This document shows, piece after piece, positions 19,295-31,500 of a DNA stretch of 64,000 nucleotides; position 1 is the stretch's first letter, and every line of letters starts with the position of its first letter. The DNA is from Drosophila miranda. Lineage: Eukaryota > Arthropoda > Insecta > Diptera > Drosophilidae. The notes below the pieces were generated by a model, which worked only from the letters and a program-made list of their open reading frames with translations, was not told the DNA's origin and ran no database searches. The stretch spans positions 10,850,001-10,914,000 of the forward strand of contig NC_046674.1 of the NCBI RefSeq assembly GCF_003369915.1, written 5' to 3'. A program made the position numbers and the translations under genes.

Positions 19295-20848
19295 CGTTAG
19301 TGTCGTCTAGGAAGGATCTAGGCTCTAGGATCTACCTCTGCAGCAGCACACAAGACGCTTCCACGATATGGAATCCAAACACACACACACACAAACCTCC
19401 TCCTTCTCTTCCTCCAAATCCTGTAAACACTCGTGTAAATTCCTGAAAAACGATGATTCAATCGATTCCACGCTCTGTGTTTGGTTTTCTGTTTTCTGTT
19501 GGGCTTTCCCCCTCACTTTTTCACTTTTCCACTGGCATTTAGCAATCGACTCGACTTTATGGTAGATCTTAAGGCAAGACTTTTCCTCCTCCTCCACCTC
19601 CTCCTCCTCCTGTAGGAATTCTGTAGATACATTTTCGGATGGGGGATCCGATCCGTAACGGGGTGGGGTGCCGGTGCCTCCCGCCTTTTAGCTATTGTAT
19701 GTTTTTTTTTAAGTGCAAAGTAGTTCAATCAATCAATCGATCAAGCAATCTTTTGTAGAACCATATAACGTGACGTTGAATAAAGTATTTTACGCATTGC
19801 TAGAAAACACCTCAAGCTCAAAGTGGAGTTTGTTCTTTAAAGATAAGATGTACATGTACATATATTTGGTAGATCTTTGAGGTTTCTCTGTTACGTGTCA
19901 CGTTTCTCCGTGGGTTCCTCTAGAGTCAGGCTAGAGTCATGGAATTATATGGAATTCTTTTGGCCTTACCCCTACCTCTATCCCAAATTAGGGTTAGCTC
20001 CCCTACTGGTTCTTTTTACGGCCTTCTGCCTGTGATATACGCGCATCATCGCTGGTCCTAATATGTGCATCATGGGAAATGTTGGAATTCCTTGGGACTA
20101 CACCAATCTTTAAGGATACATACATATCAGGCGTAAATCTATCCATATATACGTACTCGTATGTATTATGAGAAATGAGGGACTACCGCTATGGGATACC
20201 TCATGAAACTCGGGAATTCCTTGGGACTACAAATATTCTCCAAGTACAAATCATCTTTAGAGCTTGTCATAATAGGGTTAATGGGTTAAACGTCACTTCA
20301 ATGTCATAGGCAAGAGCTAATAGACAGAGCGAGAGGGAGAGGTAATGAGACCTGGAATGGAGAGGATCGGTTCCGGTTAGAGAGCAAATCGGTAGCATTA
20401 TGTATGGCTGTCCCGTTCTAACAAAGGAAAGAACACGTGATACGTGACACGTACGAGTCTTTAAAGTGAATCCTCAAGGCGGAGGGAGACCGAAAGAAAG
20501 GCCCTTCTGGGGCCGTTGAATCTTGAACCCTGAAGAAGGATTGCCTTTTGTAAATCTGTCGACTTGACATACGATTTGAGCACACGAATGAGCTGTTGGG
20601 ATTCCTGGCATACGAGTATATCACATATGTACGATATATGTTATTACTCAGTATATTCGCCCTGTTCGATAACCCTCAGATGAGTATGCCTTGAGAATTG
20701 CATCCAACTTGTAATGCCAATAGTCCCCCCCTTTCCATTCATTTATTTTTATATACTGTTCGGCCTGCCATCAAAATTGTAGCAAAGATTCTCAAAATTT
20801 AGTTGGAAATTCGATTGGGAAAATTTTATAGAAAATTCTTTTGGAAAA
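19295..20848. other. Sac1 3' UTR and intergenic spacer
   Basis: The 3' UTR probably runs to the AATAAA at 19779-19784. Beyond it, to 20848, the DNA is AT-rich with no convincing gene. Short duplicated phrases such as GGAATTCCTTGGGACTAC occur near 20085 and 20214, suggesting a small local duplication. No transposon ends were recognised. Confidence 0.5.
19779..19784 (+). terminator. polyadenylation signal AATAAA of Sac1
   Basis: Canonical hexamer 485 bases downstream of the Sac1 stop, with TATTTT-rich sequence after it. Confidence 0.6.
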
Positions 20849-22224
20849 ATGCCCGGAAAAAATTCATTCCTTTACATGTTCGAGTTCGTGGTCGACGATC
20901 TGCTGATCACGCGGCAGAATCTGTGCGCCCCCGAGGAGTACCCCACCTGCACGGAGATCTCGTTCCGGTCGTCGGTGTTCCTCTCCGTCTGCGACCGCGA
21001 GTACGGGGCGTGCGTGAATCCGTGTGGCCCGAAGTGCGGCAAGTGCTGCCTCTTCACGCTGGAGTCGCCGGTGACCGATAAGGATCGCATCCAGGTGCAT
21101 GTCTACAAGAAGCGGACGGAGAGCTGTAAGTTCCTGATTGGTCTGTCCGATCTGGCGGCCAAGCCGATCTTCGAGCGCGTGAACGAGTCCTTCGACGCGG
21201 AGAATCCCAACTGGAGCAAGGCCCTGCAGCTGCATCTCCAGAAGATGCCCAAGCTGCGCTCCCCCAACAAGGAGATGCCGCAGGACGACTGCTACTGCTA
21301 CGAGCCGCACTCCGGGCGCAGGGAGCAGTGGTGCCCCACCTCGGAGCTGTCGAAGCGCCTGCTGCCGCTCTTCAACCTCTGCAACATGCAGACGGGCAAC
21401 ATTGTCCTGATCATGCGGCTCGTGTGCAACGGCCCGGCGATTGTCTCCTCCTTCCCGTTCTCCAGGGTCTGCTCGCGGAACCCCAAGTGTCCGCCCTGTC
21501 CCCCCTGTGGGCCGCCGTGTCCGCCGCCACCTCCCTGTGGCAGTGAACCCGATCCCTGCGCCGGCTGCGGCTCCTGTCCGCCGAGCAGCGCCACCGGAGG
21601 GCCCATGGACAAGAAGGGCGGCCGGTGCCGCGGCTCTGGGTGTCCGCCGGGTCCCAGGCCCTGCCAGATGCCCGATCCGTGCGCGCGGTCCGACTCGGAT
21701 CGTCCCAAGTGTCTGCGGTACTACGCCTGCAACTTGGACAAGCAGTGCCCCTGCGATTACTGCGAGGATGAGTTCGACAGACGTAAGACCTTCATCATCC
21801 TCCTCCTTCCGCTGTAAATCCTCCTTCATCCTGCCTCCTTTCCTCCCCATAGAATGTCCCACTGTCACCTGCAAGGGTCGCCCCCTCTCCGTCATTGAGC
21901 AGCGCCTGCAGCCCTGCGCCCCTTGCGGTGGCATTCCCGCGTGGCCACGCTACGTCCAGGACCAGAAGAAGGCCGAAGCCGAGGCTGCGGCCAAGGGAAA
22001 GGACCTGCAGGCCGAAAAGGACAAAAAGGAGGCGAAGGAAGCCAAGGGAAAGGGCAAGGACAAGAAGAGGCAATCGGGCGGCGGCTTTTACTGCGAGAAT
22101 GACAGTCCCGGACCCTCCAGTGCCTACGATTCATGGGCCACTGGCGGCCAATCCTGTTCTAAGCCGCAAAATTCCAGTCCCTGTGATGCGTGCTGTCCAC
22201 AGTACGAGGCCTGTTGCGATGCAG
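20849..22224 (+). CDS. Cys/Pro-rich insect protein, 5' coding exons (unit A)
   Basis: Two exons, 20849-21782 and 21853-22224, join in frame (intron GTAAGA...CCATAG) and give 435 residues. The second exon ends at a good donor, GTGAGT, in phase 1, so at least one more exon must follow. The first 200 residues look globular (FLYMFEFVVDDLLI at the start, many paired Cys). The next part is Cys/Pro-rich (CPPCPPCGPP, CGSCPP), and the second exon has a Lys/Glu/Ala-rich helical segment and then a CC-rich end (CDACCPQYEACC). It resembles the Cys-rich, often testis-expressed uncharacterised fly proteins grouped as DUF4776/DUF4788; this family call is from memory and weak. There is no signal peptide. The missing 3' exon may be those at 23724 and 24636 (see unit B), because phase and Cys pattern fit. 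The function is unknown. Confidence 0.78.
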
Positions 22225-23545
22225 GTGAGTGCAGAGGACTGCAGGGCTGACTTCCAGATGATCTGATCTTTGGCTAAAGATTTCCATTTACCTGGGTATC
22301 CTGGGTATTGATCTTTCATCGATATTTCGATGGATTCTATATATGAGTGGAAACCCATTCAACTGGCTCACGCACACGATCTCATTCTCTTCGTTACACT
22401 TCGTTGGCTTCTGTGCTCCTCCTTCCATGCCATCACACATCAATATCGTTCTCCGTTCGATTCAAATGCAAAGTCATCGAAATATTTGATTGAAGATCAA
22501 AGGGATAGAGTATTTCTATACCCGGTACTCCATATACCCATGTCTGTCTGTTCGTCCGTATGTCCGTCTTGCTTGAGGCCTAGTCCTCAGAGACTATAGG
22601 AGCTAGAGCAACCACATTTTGTTTACAGACTCCTGTGGTATCGCCCTTAATCGAGATTGTTTCCAAATTTCGCCACACCCACTACCGCTCCTACAAAAGC
22701 GAACATCTGTGGCATCCAGATTGCCGAATCTGAATCAGATTGGATCATTATTATAGCCAAAAGGAGACCATGCTTATTCTCTCTCTCTCTCACACCCTTC
22801 CTCGTGCAGTGAGCGCCCTCTGCCGCGTTTAAAAGTCGAGCCGCGGCCTTTGCCGCTGCCCAAAACATTCCCGCTACCGTTCGATATTAATCTACAACAA
22901 TCCTTGCAATTAGAAGCGATCCTAGTCCATCAGTTTTTTCATCAATCGTCCAATAATCGACTGCGGCTCAAAGTTCAAACTATAATCTTCAAAAAATCTC
23001 CATTTCGAAAGGCAGACTCCTTCCGTTTGAACGTATCATAGTCCCCTCCGCAAAGTTCCGCCCAAAAGTACATACAATCTTGCGCCAATCGACAATGTAG
23101 TAGGCCCTGAAGTACAATTCACGAGAAAACTATAGCCAAAATTTCAGTCGAAACGGAAAATTAAACCGGAAAAAGTTGGCATCGGGTAAAGCATCAATCG
23201 TTCATTATATTACAATCATTCTAGTGTTCAGTTTCGTTTCCACAAATGGGGAAATTTTCGTTGCCGTAAAAACACAAAATTCAATTCGTTCGTAAGCCTT
23301 CAAATTTTAAATTTGATTTAATTCAAACAAAATTGAATTCAAATTCAATCTGTGAAGAAAACTAAACGTCTGTTACCGTTCCTTCTTTGTATTTCTTTGG
23401 TAGCGCGGAAACGAGCCCTAAGGAAATTGCGCCATTTGCTGGTTAAGTACAATATCCAAATTGAGTAAATCTTCCGGGATCGATCTCCCGTATCCAAATT
23501 GAAATTCGAGACACATCCGACACAGCCCAAACCACAGACTGAGCG
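22225..23545. other. Intron or spacer between Cys-rich units A and B
   Basis: No coding exon was found. A decayed dispersed repeat occupies about 22510-22860 (separate entry). The rest (22870-23520) is AT-rich with runs such as AAATTGAATTCAAATTCAAT. If A and B are one gene this is an intron (22225-23723); if not, it holds the end of A and the promoter of B. Confidence 0.5.
22510..22860. repeat. Degenerate dispersed repeat, copy 2
   Basis: It begins with TATTTCTATACCCGGTACTC, then CTGTCTGTTCGTCCGTATGTCCGT, then CTATAGGAGCTAGAGCAACC, CGCCACACCCACTACCGCTCC and GATCATTATTATAGCCA. It ends in a (CT)n tract and a GTGCAGTGAGCGCC phrase. The last third is shared with the copy at 4.6-4.86 kb. The whole resembles a non-coding dispersed repeat of fly genomes; no open frame or terminal repeats were found. 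Confidence 0.5.
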
Positions 23546-24881
23546 ATGGCCAAGAAGAAGGGGAAGAAGGGCAAGAAGGGAAAGGCGAAGGTCAGTTGCA
23601 AGCTGCCCATCACCGATGCCATGCTGCAGGCGCCCCAGACGCCTCCGCCAGGTGAGTGCCCCCACTCGCTTGCACTCCTCCAGGGGGGACTGAGCCTCCA
23701 GACTGATCCTCCTGCTCCTTCAGCGATAGATGACTGCGATGACTGCTGTCAGTGCGAGTGCGTGTACGATTGTGACTGCAGTCCGGAGATTGCCCCGTGC
23801 TTCCTGCAACCGCGTCGCCCCGATCCGGGACCCGAGGCCTACGACGAGTTCGAGGCCTGCCTCAACGGCAGCGGCCTGACCATCCGCGTCCTCAAGGACA
23901 CCCACAAGGTGGAGGCCGTCGACGATGGCAGCAACTTCAATCCCGATCTGGGGGCCGACGATGATCCCTGCTACCGCAACAGCCTCGACGACTGCGAGCC
24001 GGCGAAAGATCCCTGTCTGCACGATCTCATGCAGCGCAGCACCTTTGCCCGGAACCACATCAAGCGCCGCGTCGGCGGGAAGATCATCAATCATCCCAAG
24101 ATCCCGAAGGTGCGCGCGAACATCAAGTATTCGGGGAACGAGGCCTGCGAGACGGACAACTACTATGTGCCGTTCTCGAAGATTAAGGAGGCCTGCGACT
24201 TCCAGGAGGACCGCAAGGAGTGCTATCGCCAGCGCCTCTGCGGCGGAGGGCCGCCCCTGGTGCCCGCCTGTCCGCCCGCACAGAACCAACGGAGCTGCTG
24301 CATGCAGGTGGACCACAAGGACATTCAGCAGACAATGAAGGGCGTGAATATGGACACCAAGAAGAAGGGCATCGAGGTGAGTGACAAAACCATCGCTGTA
24401 TTCCGCATTCCTCCACTCCACTCAGCTCCACTCCGCTCCACTCCACTCCGCTCCATCGATGGTTATTATGCGGAGGAATGTGTGCTCGTTTTTTTTGTTT
24501 TATGGCGTCGTGACTTGCCTCCGCAACTGTTGCAACTGCTGCCACTGTTGCACAACATGCAACAGCTCCAATTGTGACACAGTCTCAAAAGCCTTTCCTT
24601 TTTCATTTTTCATTTCCATTTCCATCTCCATTCAGGTGTGCTACAAGACCTGCGACGAGACCGACAGCGATGTGTTCCTCGTGAAGCTCGGCAGCAAAGG
24701 CAAGTCGCGCCACAAGAAGAACGTCATCGAGATTGAGCTGCGCACACCGAAGCAGCCAGTGATCCTGCCCAGCAGCAAGGTCACCGCCGAGACCTATGTC
24801 ACCGAGGACCTCCTGAATGCTGGCAAGAAGGGGAAGGGCAAAAAGGGCAAAAAGGGCAAGGGGAAAAAGAAGAAGAAGTAA
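23546..24881 (+). CDS. Lys- and Cys-rich insect protein, unit B
   Basis: Exons 23546-23651, 23724-24376 and 24636-24881 join in frame to give 334 residues. The protein starts with a Lys/Gly block (MAKKKGKKGKKGKAK) and ends with another (KKGKGKKGKKGKGKKKKK). Between them is a Cys-rich stretch (DDCDDCCQCECVYDCDC), an acidic and Pro-rich part, a possible beta-rich segment (GLTIRVLKDTHKVEAV), and further Cys-containing blocks. Introns use GTGAGT donors and CCTTCAG and ATTCAG acceptors. The basic ends suggest nucleic acid or tubulin contact, but that is only inference. The acceptor at 23724 is in the same phase as the free donor of unit A at 22224. Exons 2 and 3 may therefore be shared by a longer 734-residue product, with 23546 as an alternative first exon. 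An AATAAA lies at 25127-25132. I do not recognise a named gene. Confidence 0.8.
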
Positions 24882-26523
24882 TCCACCTCCTCCTCCGCCC
24901 CGCCACGCGTCGCAACCCAACCACCGGACATGACTAAAGAGCTTGAAGGATTGAGAGCCTTTTTGAAGGATCATCCCGCACACAGACACACACACACACC
25001 AGAGAAATTCCCATCAAAATTCGAGCAGTTTTTTTCCAATTTCAATTTTCAATTTTCAATTTGGCATCCCACTGACATCTTTTTGGAAACGAATATTTAT
25101 ATTCATATTTCGGGGAATATTTAAGCAATAAATGTGAAATTTAGAATTTGAAAATGGGAATTTGAACGTGGGGGCAATGGGACACATACTGCATCTCGAA
25201 ATACTCCTTAAGCTCTCCGTTACGAATCCTTCAAGAGAAACCCCACCCATAAGACTATTAATAAACCGAAGGCCGAAGGCCGAAGCAGTTTCGCATCTAA
25301 AAATACATCTTCATGGATTCTTCATGGATCTCTGGCTTACCGCAGCAGCAGAACCAGCGCCCAGGCAGGGCATCTCCAAGCCGAAGACCATCTTCATCTA
25401 TTGCACACCTGTAATTAAAAGACACCATAAACCGCATCTCCGGCAGAGATCGGTGCACCCAATGCAGAGGCTGGTCATCGCAAAACGAGTTGCAGAGGCG
25501 GAGGCAGATCATGAGATCGCGAGAGGGACAGAGAGAGACACGACTCGACTCGACTCGATTTGTGGTCTCTGCTGACCGCCGATCGAGACAGCGCTCCGCC
25601 GATCTGCAGCTGGCTCGGAGAGGAATCGAGCGATGGAACGTGTTTTAGTTGCGTTCAAACGCTTTAGTCTGTAAGTCTCGCCGCTTCGATCGCAAGGAAA
25701 GCTGAAAGACTGAAAGACTGAAAGGCAGAAAGACAACGAGCGAAACGAAGTAAAGCCGAAGTGTGTGTACGGTTCGAGGGTCCAGCATCGAGTGCGGACC
25801 ACTTTTGAGATCGGTCAAGTCCAAGCCGAAGAAGAGAGAGTAAAGGCCAAAAAGAGTAAGAGAGGAGCGATCGATTGATCGATCGTTGGCTCTCCCGATC
25901 TCACTCTCACTCTTTCTTGCTCGCTCGCGCGCTCTCTCTATCGCTTTGAAAAGCGGAAAGAAAGTAAAACGATTACTTAATCCGCGTTCCGCGTTCCAAC
26001 GGCGTTCAACGGCAACACCAGAGGCGCCCCTACACCCGCCTCTATAGCCTCCATCCCAACCCCCACACCCCTCCCTCAGCCGATGACAGCTTTCGGGCGG
26101 AGAAAACACAAGTATTTTTGACGGGGACAAAGACAGAAAGGCCAGCGACCCAGCAGCGATCTAACCAGAGGAGATCCGATTCACATTATCATTGATAATT
26201 TAGAAAGCGAAGCTGAATACCAAATAGGCGACTACTAGATCTGGACATCTGTCGTATCGACATCCACACGGCGACACAGCAACACCGCGACACTGCGACA
26301 CTCTCCCACTCCCATTTCCATTTCCAATCCGGAGATCGTGGACCCACAGCCACAGTTTGGTTTCAGTTACAGTCCGGGGTCGCGGCTCTTACCTTGGGGC
26401 TTTCTCCAGCAGCAGCAGCAGCAGCAGCAACGCGTTCAGATTGTGCCTCAAATATAACTAAAGTGCACTTGCAACATTTGGTTTTTTTTTGTACTGGTGT
26501 CTAGACCGCAAAAAGCAGTGAAA
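24882..26523. other. 3' end of unit B and 5' region of the lectin gene
   Basis: The unit B 3' UTR ends near the AATAAA at 25127-25132. From about 25500 the DNA becomes promoter-like, with GA/CT-rich stretches near 25860-25950 and CAC-rich DNA from 26250. A candidate initiator, TTAGTTG, has its A at 25647, with AGTCT at +28 to +32 where a downstream promoter element is expected. That would give the lectin transcript an 877-base leader. A (CAG)n run lies at 26407-26430. Confidence 0.45.
26407..26430. repeat. (CAG)n microsatellite
   Basis: About seven CAG/AGC units in the presumed 5' leader of the lectin gene, not in a coding frame. Confidence 0.85.
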
Positions 26524-28530
26524 ATGATACGCCTCACGCTCTTGATAGTGCTCATGCTGTTGGTCAGTGTCGATTCCGGTAACAAAGCACCCCAACACGC
26601 CGCCATGGCAGCTGCAGCATCCGATTCCATTCCTCCTCCATCCGCAACAAGCAATGTGCCACACAATTTCCATCATCATCAGCACAGCCCCAGCCACAGC
26701 AATGCCACCAGCAGCACAAGTAGAGGAAATATTCCAGTCAACGCCAGAAGAGAGGAGACTCTAAGCCCGGGGGCTACCTCTGAGGAGGTCGTCTCCAGTG
26801 GCCTCCGCGACAAGAGAGGTAAGTACTTCCTCGAGTGGGTAACGAGGCAGGAGAATGGGGAATGGGGGCACAAGTGTCTCCTCGATTGTCTCTAAATCCG
26901 TGTCAGGGTCAGTCATTGGGGGTCTCTGTCCGTCCGTCTGTCCGCCTGTCCGCGTGTCCGCCTGTCTGATTGTGTCAATTGATTGGCAAATATTAACAAT
27001 TGCACTTGGGCAGATTGCCTTTTCTTGGATCAGTTTGAAGGGCTTATTGCCATGGTATTTGCATGTAGGTGTTTGGGAATTTAATTGGGGATTGTCTAGG
27101 GCTTTCGATTGATTTACTTAGAGTTCGGAAATTGGAAATTCGAGCGGAAAATATAAGAGAAAAGTGCATGAAAGATGTGCATTATTTATGTGATGGGTTT
27201 CGTTATGGGATATTAAAGAGGCTTCAACGGGAACTCAATCAATCGATAAGAAATATTATTAATGAAGGATACATATATATACCACATATATTTACAAGAG
27301 ATTTCACGAAGAATCCTTTACGGATAGACAGTTTCGGGCTCTCCACAATCTAGAATCTAAAGCGAGATATGACGCTGAGTGAAAGCGGAGTATAGATTCT
27401 GAGACATCCAACCATATTTGAAGAAGAATAACACCAAATATATCTCACAGAACCATAATCCAGAATAATGCAGAATTTGTAAGAATAAATTAATTAAAAT
27501 TGGGAGTCCAAGAATACTCTTTTTCCCATAAAAGTTTCTTTGTATCAAGTATTTGTATTAATATTAACTTTGTCAGTAATCAAATCCGTTCAATGCGTGA
27601 ACGAACTCTTTAAGATCCTTTATCCCTTAGATACAACTTGGGTATTTCATCATTAGGGATTTTTAGCTGATCTCTCTGCTCGTTGCATTGGAAATGCATG
27701 AGTATCCTTTCGCTTATGGGACATTTGTAAGCCGAATCAACTGCGAGTGGCCTCTGTTCGAGTGTATCCTTTCGCTTATGGGACATTTGTAAGCCGAATC
27801 AACGGCGAATGGTCCCTGCTCGAAATGCATGTGTATCCTTTCGCTTATGGGACACTCTAAAAATGCCCGAATATTCCCTAGGGCAAGAGAACAGTTCACT
27901 TCTTGGGATTTCCATTTATGGACTACAACAAACATCTCACATTTCTCTGCCATAACGGTAGTTCTGTTTTGGACATGTCATAAATATGTGAGTTCTACTT
28001 TGGACACAAACGAACCGAATCGAATCGAATCGCACCAAATCAGAGCTGATCGTCTGAACTCAAAAAACTCTCAAAGCATGCCTTCTCCTCTCCTGTTATA
28101 TGCTATATATAGAATAAAGATAGACAGATAGATGGATAGATGTATTTATAATAGGCAGGTGGAAGGTGCGCGTTCAATGCCCATCTTCTCGTTGCATAAA
28201 TATTCAACGATCCAGTTTTTAATATTATTTTTCACTGAAACTGTGATTCCGATTTCGAGTTCGATTTTGATTTTGATTTTTGGCTGCATTTCGAATGCCG
28301 GAATGCTGATGACCTCAGAATATTAAATGAATTATTTCAGAAGACTAGAAGAAAACAAAAAAAGACAAAGATACAGCAACGACGACAACGCAAAACCGAA
28401 AAAAAACCAACATATTCGTAAAATGAAATTTTATGCAAAACGCGAAATTAAGAAACGAAAGAATTATGGGGAGTGTTGTCGACACACAACAAAAATTTGT
28501 TTGGTCTTTCACCTTGTGACATTTTGGCGA

Positions 28531-28563
<33 letters not shown>

Positions 28564-31500
28564 GTGAGAGAGAGAGAAAGAACAAAAGCCAAGGAGCCGC
28601 CGATGATGCCAGATGAGGCACGTGTCTCTCCATCATTCCCCCGCAAGAGGCAAGAAGCAAGAAACAAGAAACATTTTCAAAGATTAATGAGTCTACTACT
28701 TGGGCGGAGAAGAAGAGTTCAGTCACCTCTCCGTCATCGCTAATTACTGGGTATTATGCCAATAAAATACTTTGGTATTCGTTTCGATTTGCATTGGAAA
28801 TACCATTCGAAATTAGCCGAAAGTTTCAACCAAAGAAATATGTAAATTTTTCTATTAAAATGTGAACAAATCTCTAAAAAATAATAAAACACAATACCTT
28901 TGGGGCTTGAGTTTCTTCGAGCCTACAACTTAAGAACTCAAGATTGGTAATTTGTCAAGATAAGGTTTGGCTTTGACGCCTTCGAAGAGACGACAGGCAG
29001 TACAATACTCTTTCTAGATAGAATTTATTCTTTTAGAGTTTTCCTTTCAGTAATGGTTCTTAAAATAGAATGAATAGAAATTAGAGATTAATTCTTACAC
29101 TAGTAGAAGTTTCTTTGGGAATACATGAGATATTCCACTCAAAAAAAACAACAGGAGACGCTTTTAATGGTCTTGACTACAATCGAAGCTGAAATATTGA
29201 ATAATACGATTTTGATTCCTGTATTTTGAAGATTATTAAGATATAATCCTCTAAGAATGCTTAAAACTGAAATATCATGAGGAATCACTTGAAAAGTAGA
29301 AACGTCTTTGTCGGGCCACTTGGGGAGGATGGAAAAATCATTGGGGTTTCACGACACTTCATGGTTCCATTGATCCATCCATTAATCATAAGAAAATCAA
29401 AAGTTGTATTCGCTTACCTTTTCGATGCCGATGATACCAATCGAAGACCAACTTCTTCCAATACTCCAGTGAGGGCTCCTTCTGTTCGAAAGAGCATCGG
29501 AGTTGTGCCTATAAAAACACACAACATTTTCAAAGTTAATTTAATAAATCTTTTTCTAGCTTTCGGCTTGACATTGAAACGCAGCATCGAGACTTAACTT
29601 AATTATGATCTAAGCAGACAATATATCAGACGAGTGTATCGGAGTTAGAAACCGATTCTCAAGAGAGGCCGTCAATCAAATACCTGGCTTTTGGCTGCGT
29701 AACGTATACGCCGCATGGGCCTGGGTCTGGCTGTTCATGTAATTATGTACTCCAAAAGGGGAGGGGGGTAGGTGGGGTAGGTGGGGAGAACAGATACAAG
29801 AGGATTACGCAAGACAAAGAAAACAACCAAATGTATCTTTTAATGTGGATGGAATGCCGGGGAGGCTGTGGTCCGAGCAAACATTTAGCGGGGCAGGCAT
29901 TGCGAAATATGCTTTTGTTTTCACAGTGCCACAGTAGCACAGTGGCACAGAGTGGCCAGAGAGTTGCCACAGAGCAACTCCCCTCATGAATGAATGCAAC
30001 AACGGCTGCTAATTTGACCTCTTTCCAGCGAAGCGGCAATTGCATGGCCCTCAAGTTGCACTGAAACTTCTGTTGCAGTTGCAAATGCAGTGGCAGTTGC
30101 AGATACATTAACAGAGAGGTTCTTAGCCGCAGATGCTAGTCAGAATGATTTACGGCCTACGGATAGGTTCAGTTTCTCGTACTCTCGTACCCTCGCACTC
30201 TCGGAGTAGTTTTTCTCAAGGCAGTCCCCCGTTCGCTCAACATCCTCGGCGAGTTGTCATGATTTATGCGGTGGCCTGTGCAAACGACAATTAGCCAAGT
30301 ATCTGCTACAGTTGTTGCACACAGCCATAGATACAGATACATATCGGAATGGAAACTGACAGACAACTGGGTCACCGAATCGTCGTCGTTGTCGTTGTCG
30401 TTGTCGTGCACCCCTTCCTTCCTTCCTTCCATCCTTACTTCTGCTGCGTGCCCCGGCCAGCAATCGACAGACAACTGCATTTAAGATCCAATAAAGTCAG
30501 GCATTTAGGCCATCACGACTACTGCTGCCCGGCCATTCGCGACTGTTTGTGTGTCATATTTTGGAGCCCACTTTTCGATTGGCCAACAACTCCCAACAAT
30601 GGCACGTAAATTAGAGCTCATAATGGAGCTGCAATGGAGCCCAGCACGTCAAGGATTTACGAGTAGTACGAGTATCTGTCAGAACAATCACTCGATAATG
30701 GCACAATCATTCCGAATTCTTGTCGAGTGCGTGCCTTTGTTCGCCCTCTCGTTGTGTATCTCAAAGATACCGACCTAAGACCCTGCCCCCCGCTCTAATT
30801 TCGTTTTCGTTTGCCAGTAATTACAGCCACAAAAAGGTAGCCTCTTGTTCCATGACTTGGCTTTTTTTTTATTTTGACTGGCTCTGCGGCATTCCATAGT
30901 TTTAATGAAAATTTCGAACATCCGCTGGGTATTCCATTCGAAAAATCACTTAAAATTTTGTTGAATAAATTGATTAGCAATTGCTGTTGATGCAGAGATG
31001 ATTGAATCACTTAAGATTCCTTTGGTTTCACTTGGAAGTTCCTTTTTTTTCTCCATCTTCCTGTGGGGAAATGGCTTACAAAGACCTCTTCATCAGCATC
31101 ATCATTCATAATGATTTCTATCACTAATTCAATCTGAGTTGTTTTATCGCATTAATTGAAATATAAACACCAGTCGAAACGTTTTTGTCGAGGCACAGGC
31201 AAACCAAAAGATATCTTTATCACTTTCCACTTACTTCTCAAAGAGGATTCTTCTTTCTTCAACACTATCAAACGTGTTTTCTATATGGAAACTACTCTCC
31301 TTATCCACTTTTTCCTTAGGAAAATGGATCGTAACCTCTCGAAAGACCGTTAATGGCATAACCTCTTCATTTCCTCTTTCCCCCATTTCACTTTCCATTA
31401 ACAAGCACTTCCAATAGCTCTCCAATTACCAAAAGCCATAAGCCATAAGCCATAACCACTTTCCATCGCACAACTCCTCGAAAAAGATCTGCCATATAGA

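Noticed and set aside
20864..21934. Minus-strand open frame of 356 codons
   Set aside because: Antisense to the Cys-rich exon, which has better splice sites and composition.
28327..28743. Open frame of 138 codons rich in Arg, Glu and Lys
   Set aside because: Its centre is a (GA)n microsatellite and the flanks are A-rich.
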